This document shows, piece after piece, positions 24,735 through 31,771 of a stretch of DNA of 64,000 nucleotides. The DNA comes from Bradyrhizobium ottawaense (GTDB lineage: Bacteria; Pseudomonadota; Alphaproteobacteria; Rhizobiales; Xanthobacteraceae): the NCBI RefSeq assembly GCF_900099825.1, contig NZ_LT629693.1, forward strand, positions 8,009,001-8,073,000, in the 5' to 3' direction. The notes beneath the pieces are model-generated. The model was given only the letters and a program-made list of their open reading frames with translations, was not told the origin of the DNA and made no database searches. The translations under genes were made by a program, and so were the position numbers. Position 1 is the first letter of the stretch. Every line of letters begins with the position of its first letter.

Positions 24735-25559
24735 CTAGTTGGCGCGGCCGGCCCCGGCGATCGGCATCTTCTCCGCTTCCGCGCGGCCTTCCTTGCGCGC
24801 CAACAGCCGCTTCAGTTGCGTGACATTCGCCGCCGCTTCATCCGGCGGCAGGTCTGCCCGCACGATCTTTTCAGCTTCGGCGAGATGGCCCTGCAGGCCC
24901 ACGGTGAGCGCCAGATTGGCGCGTACGCGCTGATCGGCCGGCGCACGATCATAAGCGCGCCGCATCACCTCCTCGGCCTTCGCCAGGTCTTTCGAAAGCA
25001 CGTAGGACAGTCCGAGGTTGGACAGCACCGACGGCTCATCGGGCACGATCTTCAGGGCACTGGCGTAATACTGCCGCGCCTCATCAAACCGGCCGAGCTG
25101 ATCCAGCGTCGCGCCCTGAGCCGACAGGATTCGCCAGTCCGGATCTTCGGGACTGTGGGCGCGGCCGAGCACTTCGAAAGCCTGCTGGAAGTTGCCGTTG
25201 TCCGCCAGCGCGCGTCCATAGCCCGCAAGCAGCGCCTTGTTGCCGGAATGGGAGATTGTCGCCTGTTCGAGCACCGCCACCGCCTGGGCGCGCTGTCCCG
25301 ACGCGCGCAGTGCCTTACCGTATTGCAGCGCCGCCTCGGCGTCCTTGGGGTTGGCTTTGAAGCGCGCCTGAGCGAGTTCGACGTCACGCCGTGGATCGGC
25401 GGAGCGCTTGGTGTCAGCCTTCTCGCCGAGCGACCCGGTGACGTCCGAAATGTCACCTGCGGTCTGGCAGCTGCAAAGCGCCACCGTCAGGATGATGGCG
25501 GTAGCCGTCCCCGCAAGAAGTCGTGCGACGCGGGGGGACTGGATCGATTTCTGGAACAT
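24735..25559 (-). CDS. TPR lipoprotein, TadD-like
   Basis: A 274-residue protein from ATG 25559. The N-terminal signal ends in a lipobox (ALCSCQTAG). Tetratricopeptide repeats follow: NPKDAEAALQYGKALRASGQ, GNKALLAGYGRALADNGNFQ, GRFDEARQYYASALKIVPDE, and SVLSNLGLSYVLSKDLAKAE. TadD lipoproteins help assemble the Tad secretin. Convergent with cpaE and therefore probably transcribed from its own promoter in the gap 25560-25725. Confidence 0.85.
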   Translation of the reverse strand: MFQKSIQSPRVARLLAGTATAIILTVALCSCQTAGDISDVTGSLGEKADTKRSADPRRDVELAQARFKANPKDAEAALQYGKALRASGQRAQAVAVLEQATISHSGNKALLAGYGRALADNGNFQQAFEVLGRAHSPEDPDWRILSAQGATLDQLGRFDEARQYYASALKIVPDEPSVLSNLGLSYVLSKDLAKAEEVMRRAYDRAPADQRVRANLALTVGLQGHLAEAEKIVRADLPPDEAAANVTQLKRLLARKEGRAEAEKMPIAGAGRAN

Positions 25560-25652
25560 GTACTGGACTCGCGGTCGGCGACTGTCCAAACACGCTCACA
25601 GCTTAACCCTAAATTCAGGTTAAGTTCCCAGGATTTGGGTAACGGATGACCT

Positions 25653-25673
25653 CCGGGGGCCGATGGCCCCCGG
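25653..25673. repeat. Perfect 9-bp stem hairpin between PilZ gene and tadD
   Basis: CCGGGGGCC and GGCCCCCGG enclose a 3-base GAT loop. It lies downstream of the PilZ gene and upstream of tadD on the minus strand. No U tract follows on either strand, so it is not a canonical terminator. Confidence 0.6.
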
Positions 25674-25725
25674 CACCTAGGAATTTGCCTTGCCGGCCCC
25701 GGCCTTATCGGCGAGGCAATCCGGC

Positions 25726-25986
25726 CTAATCGACGAACTGAGCGCCCAGCTCGAAGCCGATCCGCCATGCGAGCTTGCACACGCGCGGCCGGCCTTCCGA
25801 AAATATCACGGTGAACTCGGTCGGAATTTCCGGATATTCGGCGATGATCTTCACGCCGCCATCCGAGATGTCCGAGATCATGCAATCCCGCGGCAGTCCG
25901 CCCGTCGCGAACTGGATCTTGGCAAAACTCCTACACGCACGACGATCGCTCTTGCGGCGATTGGCTGCTGTTGCTGCTGCAAACAT
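25726..25986 (-). CDS. PilZ domain protein (c-di-GMP binding)
   Basis: An 86-residue, single-domain PilZ protein. Both c-di-GMP binding motifs are present: RKSDR (RxxxR) near residue 12 and DISDGG (DxSxxG) around residue 38, followed by VKIIAEYPEIPTEFTVIF and CKLAWRIGFELGAQFVD. ATG 25986 is chosen; the frame is open to an ATG at 26097, but the extra residues resemble no PilZ sequence. As it sits between the tad genes and a transporter, a link between c-di-GMP and pilus function is conceivable but unproven. Confidence 0.85.
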   Translation of the reverse strand: MFAAATAANRRKSDRRACRSFAKIQFATGGLPRDCMISDISDGGVKIIAEYPEIPTEFTVIFSEGRPRVCKLAWRIGFELGAQFVD

Positions 25987-26248
25987 TTGAATCCCTGGCC
26001 CTGCTCGATTGATGCGCCCGATAGAGTCTCTGGTGTACAGAAGAAGTCTTGGAATTAAGCTAGCGAGAAAGCTCGCAATGTAACGGTTATCTTTCAACTC
26101 CGTTTACCGACGGCGGCGCCGTGCGCCGTGAAAAGCGCCCATTGTCGCGCCGCCGCACGCGCAATTTTCGGCAAATTAAAGGGTTGATCCGCCCTCGATT
26201 GGCGGTAGCCTGACCCCTCGACTCGAATTGCCGGGAAAGCAAACGAGC

Positions 26249-27943
26249 ATGGGGACCATGGTTCTTCTCGACCTGATGGGCGGCGTGGCGCTGCTGTTGT
26301 GGGGCCTGCACATGGTCCACAGCGGCATTCTGCGCGCGTTCGGGCCTGACCTGCGCCTGCTGCTGGCCAAGGCGTTGAGCAACCGCTTCACCGCCTTTGC
26401 CGCCGGCCTCGGCCTGACCGCGCTGCTGCAGAGCAGCACCGCCACCGCTCTGATCACGAGTTCGTTCACGTCGGAGGGACTGGTCAGCCTGGTGCCGGCG
26501 CTCGCCATCATGCTCGGCGCCAATGTCGGCACCACGCTGATCGTGCAGGTCCTGTCGTTCAACATCGCCGCCGTCGCTCCGGTGCTGTTCATCATCGGCC
26601 TAGTCGCGTTCCGCAGCGGTCCGCGCTCGCGCATCAAGGATATCGGCCGGGTCTCGATCGGCCTCGGCCTGATGCTGCTGGCGCTGCACATCCTGCTCGA
26701 CACGCTGGCCCCGGCCGAGAATGCGCCCGGCGTGCGCGTATTCATGAGCGCCATCACCGGCGATCCCATGCTCTGCATCATCTTCGGCGCGGTCGTGACC
26801 TGGGTGGTGCATTCTTCCGTCGCCAGCGTGCTGCTGGTGATGTCGCTGGCCTATGCGCATTTCATCTCGGCCCCGGCAGCGCTGGCGCTGGTGCTCGGCG
26901 CCAATCTCGGCAGCGCGATCAACCCGATCTTCGAAGGCGCCCGCCGCGACAACCCGGCGAGCTACCGGCTGCCGCTCGGCAACCTCGTCAACCGGCTGGC
27001 CGGCGTCGCGCTGGTGGCGCCGTTCCTCAATCCGATCTCGGAGTTGCTGGGCTCCTGGCAGCCGGATCTGGCCAAGGCGACCGCGCTGTTCCACATCGCC
27101 TTCAACGTTGCGACCGCCGTCATCTTCATCGGCCTGCTCGATGGTATGGCGCGGCTTCTGAAGAAGCTGCTGCCCACCCGGGTCCAGGAGGCCGACCCGT
27201 CGCGCCCGCGCTATCTCGACGACAGCGCGCTCGAGACCCCCTCGCTCGCGCTGGCGGACGCCGCGCGCGAGGTACTGCACATGGGCGATCACGTCGAAAT
27301 CATGCTGCGCAAGGTGATGGCGGCGATGATGACCAACGACCGCGCGCTGGTCGACCAGGTCTCGCAGATGGACAACAGCGTCGACAGCCTCGACGAGGCG
27401 ATCAAGCTCTATGTCACCAAACTGACCCGCGGCAGCCTCGACGAGCGCGAAGGACAGCGGGCGATGGAAATCGTCTCCTTTGCCATCAACCTCGAACATA
27501 TCGGCGATATCATCGACAAGAACCTGAGCGAGCTCGCGACCAAGAAGATCAAGCGCCGCTTCCAGTTCTCGGCCGAAGGCGCCGAGGAGCTTTCGGCTTT
27601 CCACAAACGCACGACGGATTCGCTGCGGATCGCATTCGGTGTCTTCATGTCCGGCGACCTCAACGAGGCGCGCAAGCTGCTGACCGAGAAAGCCGCGCTG
27701 CGCAACGCCGAGCTTGCCGCCACCGAGCGGCACCTGGATCGTTTACGTGAGGGTCGGCCCGAGACCATCGAGACCACGTCGCTGCATCTGGACGTGTTGC
27801 GCGACCTGCGGCGGATTCACTCGCACATCTGCTCGGTCGCCTATCCCGTGCTGGATGCCGCCGGCGAGCTTGCCGCCTATCGCTCGACCGAAGCCGACGT
27901 GGCCGCGCTGTCAGCGCCGGCGCCGGCGCCCGGGCGCGGTTGA
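26249..27943 (+). CDS. Na/Pi cotransporter family protein with PhoU-like domain
   Basis: A 564-residue membrane protein. The N-terminal half holds two inverted Na/Pi-cotransport repeats, each with the QSS-type signature: GLTALLQSSTATALITSSFT and VTWVVHSSVASVLLVMSLAY. GANVGTTLIVQVLSF and GANLGSAINPIFEG are also conserved. The C-terminal 230 residues form a PhoU-like helical domain (EIVSFAINLEHIGDIIDKNL). ATG 26249 is preferred to an in-frame TTG at 26228. It probably imports or exports phosphate with sodium. It abuts the convergent LpxB-N-like gene with no gap. Confidence 0.92.
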   Translation: MGTMVLLDLMGGVALLLWGLHMVHSGILRAFGPDLRLLLAKALSNRFTAFAAGLGLTALLQSSTATALITSSFTSEGLVSLVPALAIMLGANVGTTLIVQVLSFNIAAVAPVLFIIGLVAFRSGPRSRIKDIGRVSIGLGLMLLALHILLDTLAPAENAPGVRVFMSAITGDPMLCIIFGAVVTWVVHSSVASVLLVMSLAYAHFISAPAALALVLGANLGSAINPIFEGARRDNPASYRLPLGNLVNRLAGVALVAPFLNPISELLGSWQPDLAKATALFHIAFNVATAVIFIGLLDGMARLLKKLLPTRVQEADPSRPRYLDDSALETPSLALADAAREVLHMGDHVEIMLRKVMAAMMTNDRALVDQVSQMDNSVDSLDEAIKLYVTKLTRGSLDEREGQRAMEIVSFAINLEHIGDIIDKNLSELATKKIKRRFQFSAEGAEELSAFHKRTTDSLRIAFGVFMSGDLNEARKLLTEKAALRNAELAATERHLDRLREGRPETIETTSLHLDVLRDLRRIHSHICSVAYPVLDAAGELAAYRSTEADVAALSAPAPAPGRG

Positions 27944-28282
27944 TCAGCGATCGAGCGTCTTCGAGGCTTGGCCGCGGTTCTTCACGATCAGCATGATGTT
28001 GCGGATGTAGATCACGGTCGCCATCGCCTGGCCGAGGATGATGACCGGTTCGCGCTTGGCGATGCCGTAGACCAGCGTCATCAGCCCGCCGCCCATCGAG
28101 AAGAACCAGAACGCCATCGGCACCACGCTCTGTCCGGCGCGCTCGCTGGAAATCCACTGCACCAGGAACCGCGCGGTAAACAGCAGTTGCGCGATCAGGC
28201 CGAACGCCAGCCAGAAATCGAACTTGGCGACGAACACGTCGTAGAGGTAATCGCCGAGCGCCTGGCCGTATTGAATCAGCAT
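27944..28282 (-). CDS. Lipid A biosynthesis N-terminal domain protein (LAB_N)
   Basis: A 112-residue membrane protein with three helices. The LAB_N pattern is evident: KFDFWLAFGLIAQLLFTARF, LVQWISSERAGQSVVPMAFW and GGLMTLVYGIAKREPVIILG. Such stand-alone domains accompany GT2 and GT39 glycosyltransferases that build and use polyprenyl-phosphate sugars for lipid A or LPS decoration. Its start overlaps the GT2 stop by one base (TGATG), so it is last in a four-gene operon. Confidence 0.9.
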   Translation of the reverse strand: MLIQYGQALGDYLYDVFVAKFDFWLAFGLIAQLLFTARFLVQWISSERAGQSVVPMAFWFFSMGGGLMTLVYGIAKREPVIILGQAMATVIYIRNIMLIVKNRGQASKTLDR

Positions 28283-29037
28283 CAGTGAACCTCAGTGGCT
28301 GCGGGCGTCGGCTTCTTGCGGCGGATCAGCCACCACACGCCGGCGAGATCCATGATCCCGATCCACAGCCGGTCGAAGAAGCCGTAATTGGAAACGCCGG
28401 AATGGCGCGGGCGGTCGATTACGTCGACATAGGCGATGTCGAAGCCCTCGCGGCGGACCAGCGCCGGCAGGAAGCGATGCAGCCCGTCGAAATAGGGCAT
28501 CGACAGGAACACGTCGCGCGGAAACGCCTTCAGCCCGCAGCCGGTGTCACGGGTGCCGTCTTTCAGGATCGCGTTGCGCACGCCGTTGGCGATCTTCGAT
28601 TGCATGCGCTTGAAACCGGTATCCTTGCGCCCGACGCGCTGGCCGGCCGCGAGGCCGACCCGGCCGACACCGCGTTCCACCGCGGAAATCAGATCCGGCA
28701 GGAAGGCCGGATTGTTCTGTCCGTCGCCGTCGAGGGTTGCCACGATCGCGCCACGCGCCGCCCGCACGCCGCTGCGCACCGCGGCCGACTGGCCGGACGA
28801 ATTGGCGTGCTTGAGTTGGCGGATTTGCCCGTGCTGCGCCATCAACGCGGCGAGGCGTTCCGCGGTCGCATCCGTCGAGCCGTCATTGACGTAGATGATT
28901 TCGTAAGCCCAGCGGCCATCGAGCGCGCCGATGATCTCCGCGATCAGCGGCGCGACATTGTCCGCTTCGTTGCGCACGGGCACAACGATGGAAACGGCGA
29001 CCGGTTCTCTGTCGGAGGAAGGCAAATCGGCACTCAT
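28282..29037 (-). CDS. Family 2 glycosyltransferase (polyprenyl-phosphate sugar synthase type)
   Basis: A 251-residue GT-A fold enzyme. Motifs are VSIVVPVRNEADNVAPLIAE, EIIYVNDGSTDATAERLAAL, VATLDGDGQNNPAFLPDLIS (nucleotide-sugar DxD region) and RDTGCGLKAFPRDVFLSMPY. It resembles DPM1/ArnC/RgtE enzymes that transfer a sugar from a nucleotide donor to a polyprenyl phosphate at the inner membrane. No C-terminal membrane pair is obvious apart from a weak hydrophobic segment (DRLWIGIMDLAGVWWLI). An alternative ATG at 29061 adds eight residues. It likely supplies the lipid-linked sugar to the GT39 enzyme. Confidence 0.9.
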   Translation of the reverse strand: MSADLPSSDREPVAVSIVVPVRNEADNVAPLIAEIIGALDGRWAYEIIYVNDGSTDATAERLAALMAQHGQIRQLKHANSSGQSAAVRSGVRAARGAIVATLDGDGQNNPAFLPDLISAVERGVGRVGLAAGQRVGRKDTGFKRMQSKIANGVRNAILKDGTRDTGCGLKAFPRDVFLSMPYFDGLHRFLPALVRREGFDIAYVDVIDRPRHSGVSNYGFFDRLWIGIMDLAGVWWLIRRKKPTPAATEVH

Positions 29038-29114
29038 TGCAGGGTTGGATTGAAAGAGCATAAGGGCTGGAACAAGGCCGGAACCGGCTCGATCCGACGC
29101 TCGGGCGACCGCTT

Positions 29115-29963
29115 TTATGGGGCGAAAGCGCCCCTCGCAACCCTTTTGAGGCGTCCGGACGAGGGTCCCACCAGGGGCACAATCGTGCCATCACGGTGGA
29201 TCGCAAATCCCAGCCGCCGGGCCGCGAACCAGTAACGCACGCACAGCACACAGATGACGCTGACCAGCGCGCCGGCGACCACGTCGCTTGGATGATGGGC
29301 CAGCAACACCAGGCGCGTCGCCATGATGATGACGGCATAGACGATCATCACCCCCCTGGCCCTCGGCCACACCGCAGCCACGGCAAAGGCCAGCGCAGTG
29401 GCGGTGATGGAATGTCCGGAGGGGAAGCTCGAATAGGCCGGGGTTCCGGCAAAGTGCGAGAAGTTGAAGACATTGGCCTCGGCGCCGCCGACAAACGGCC
29501 GGCCGCGGCCGACGACCCATTTCATCACTTCGCCGACCAGAATGGAGAACAGCACCGCAACGAACAGGAATTGCAGGCGCGTGCCCAGACCCAGCAGCAG
29601 CGATCGCTGGATGCCGCGCATCGCCGGTGCTGCGACCGCAATCAAGATCAGCAATGCGCCCAGCGCCCCCAACACAACCTCGTCCTTGCCGAAGTCGGTG
29701 AGGATGCGGACCCACCACAGCGCCGGCGCGCCACGCGTCGGCATCTGGGCGATCTCCCAGGCATCGAGCGCGTACATCAGGACGATGATTGCAAGACCGA
29801 TGCCGCCTGCGAGCAGAAGGATATGGCGCGCCGCCCGGCGCGCCGCCTCGGCACGCCGCGAATGCGACGGCTCACGCACCAGTTGGGCCAGCGACAGCCA
29901 GGCCAGCGTCACCAGTCGCGACACATAATTTTGGGATTCGGTGATGCCTGCGGGCGCGGACAT
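29115..29963 (-). CDS. PAP2-family membrane phosphatase
   Basis: A 282-residue protein with about six helices and the three acid-phosphatase motifs: KWVVGRGRPF (KxxxxxxRP), YSSFPSGHSITATAL (PSGH) and ATRLVLLAHHPSDVVAG (RxxxxxHxxxD). It could dephosphorylate polyprenyl pyrophosphate or lipid A phosphate on the periplasmic side. One base separates its start from the GT39 stop, so they are co-transcribed. Start ATG 29963. Confidence 0.9.
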   Translation of the reverse strand: MSAPAGITESQNYVSRLVTLAWLSLAQLVREPSHSRRAEAARRAARHILLLAGGIGLAIIVLMYALDAWEIAQMPTRGAPALWWVRILTDFGKDEVVLGALGALLILIAVAAPAMRGIQRSLLLGLGTRLQFLFVAVLFSILVGEVMKWVVGRGRPFVGGAEANVFNFSHFAGTPAYSSFPSGHSITATALAFAVAAVWPRARGVMIVYAVIIMATRLVLLAHHPSDVVAGALVSVICVLCVRYWFAARRLGFAIHRDGTIVPLVGPSSGRLKRVARGAFAP

Positions 29964-29964
29964 C

Positions 29965-31707
29965 CTATTCCGTGCCTTCCGAGCGGAAGATCGCGATCGA
30001 AACCGCCCTGCCCTGCGAGATGTTATAGCCGTCGATCCGGTTGGCCACGTTGTAGCGCAGCCCGATGGCTTCGGCGCGCTGGACGAAGCCGCGTTCCGAA
30101 CGCGCTTCCACCAGGGCAAAACGGCAGGTGCCTTGTCCGAGGAAATCCGCAGCGCCCGATCCGTCGGTCAGCAGCGTGTCGGTGCCGGTCATGAACACGA
30201 GGCTTGGCTCGTGGAAGCCCGCGGCCGCGGCTTTCGGCCCGACGCAGACGACGTTGCGCAGGGCGCGCGCGATCTCGGCGCTCGGAAACACCGTCGTCAG
30301 CGACGGCAGCACGATGCCGTAGATTCCGATCGACAGAAACATCGCTGCAAGCACGCCGTTCAGCAGCGAGCGCTCGGCACGGCTGTCCTCGAACATCCAC
30401 CAGGCGATCAGGCCGAAGATCATGGCCGCCGCCAGGATCGGCCAGGCCGGAAACACCGGCTGATGCGTCAGCTTGATCGCACCGACGATGGCGATGACCG
30501 AGGCGAGTGCCGGGACCGCAAACCACCAGGCCGCGCCGCGCACCAGCCAGGAGCGCGACAGCACGCGGCGTTCCAGCGCGCCGACCGTGAGGATCGCGAT
30601 CGCCGGATAGAGCGGCAGCACGTAATGCGGCAGCTTGGTCAGCACCAGTTCGAACACGATCCAGGACGGGATCAGCCAGGCCAGCAGATATTGCGCGCCG
30701 GGCTCGCGCCGCGCCCGCCACACCGCCGGCGCCGCCATTCCCGCCAGCGCCGCACCGGGCCAGAACGTGACCCAGAACAGCACAAAATAAAGGCCGGGCG
30801 GCGCGCCATGGGATTCCTGCGCGGCCAGCTTGCTCAGCATGTCGCCGCCGATCGAATTGGCGAAGAACGCATCGCCGGCGCGCCAGAAGATCGCGACGAA
30901 CCACGGCAGCACCAGCACCAGCATCCACATCAGTCCCCAGACCGGACGCATGCGCCACAGCCAGGCCGCCGAGCGGTCGAGGATCGCCAAAGTCAGGATC
31001 GTCAAGCCGACGAACATCAGGATCAGCGGCCCCTTGAGCAGAATGCCGCCGGCCAGCGCCGTCCAGAAGATCGCCGGCGACGTCCACGACGGATGCACCG
31101 GATCCTCGCCGCGCTGCCAGGACAGGTACACCCGCGCCATCGCGCCCATCGTAGCGACCACGGTCAGCAGCAGCATCGCGTCGGTCTTGGCGAGCCGCGC
31201 CTCGGCGCCGAGCAGGACGCAACTCGCCATCATCAGCCCGGCCAGCGCGGCTCCCCGCCGCGTCACGAAGGCCAGCGCCGTCCAGTAGGTCAAAAGGACC
31301 GCGCCGATGGCGCCAATCAGGGACGGAATGCGGTAGATCCAGATGCGCAGTTGGGCCCGCGGCAGGCCGAGCGCCGAGGCGGTTTCAACGGCGGCGGACT
31401 GCAGCCAGTAGATGCCGACCGGCTTCTTGTAACGGACGTCGTCCTGGAAGCGGATATCGACGAAATCGCCGGTTTCGACCATCTGCTTGGTGGCCTGGGC
31501 GAACCGGGCCTCGTCGCGGTCGATCGCCGGAATGTTGAAGAAACCGGGCAGGAAAATCACCAACCCGCACAGCAGCAGAAGCACGATGACGCGGAAGTGG
31601 TTAGCCGTCGCAAAGTCGAACGCCGTGACCAGCCAGCGGCTGGAATTCGCTGGTTTCACAGGCTGTTGGCCTGCTCCAAAACGCCGGACTTGCGTGGTTT
31701 CAACCAT
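29965..31707 (-). CDS. Family 39 glycosyltransferase (ArnT/RgtA-like)
   Basis: A 580-residue polytopic membrane enzyme. After the first helix comes IPAIDRDEARFAQATKQM, containing the catalytic Asp-Glu pair of the GT-C/ArnT superfamily, and RYKKPVGIYWLQSAAVETAS. About a dozen hydrophobic segments and a periplasmic C-terminal domain follow. The enzyme is expected to move a sugar from a polyprenyl phosphate to lipid A, the LPS core or another acceptor in the periplasm. The sugar is unknown: galacturonate (Rgt-like), mannose or aminoarabinose are options. First gene of the operon with PAP2, GT2 and LAB_N. Confidence 0.9.
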   Translation of the reverse strand: MVETTQVRRFGAGQQPVKPANSSRWLVTAFDFATANHFRVIVLLLLCGLVIFLPGFFNIPAIDRDEARFAQATKQMVETGDFVDIRFQDDVRYKKPVGIYWLQSAAVETASALGLPRAQLRIWIYRIPSLIGAIGAVLLTYWTALAFVTRRGAALAGLMMASCVLLGAEARLAKTDAMLLLTVVATMGAMARVYLSWQRGEDPVHPSWTSPAIFWTALAGGILLKGPLILMFVGLTILTLAILDRSAAWLWRMRPVWGLMWMLVLVLPWFVAIFWRAGDAFFANSIGGDMLSKLAAQESHGAPPGLYFVLFWVTFWPGAALAGMAAPAVWRARREPGAQYLLAWLIPSWIVFELVLTKLPHYVLPLYPAIAILTVGALERRVLSRSWLVRGAAWWFAVPALASVIAIVGAIKLTHQPVFPAWPILAAAMIFGLIAWWMFEDSRAERSLLNGVLAAMFLSIGIYGIVLPSLTTVFPSAEIARALRNVVCVGPKAAAAGFHEPSLVFMTGTDTLLTDGSGAADFLGQGTCRFALVEARSERGFVQRAEAIGLRYNVANRIDGYNISQGRAVSIAIFRSEGTE

Positions 31708-31771
31708 CTAGTTCGCATACGATGAAACCGCACTGCAAACAACCCGCTGTTCCGGCGGTAACGTCCCCGCC

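Noticed and set aside
25653..25673. Rho-independent terminator
   Set aside because: Perfect stem but no T tract on either strand; listed only as a hairpin.
28285..29235. 316-codon plus-strand frame
   Set aside because: Antisense shadow of the GT2 gene.
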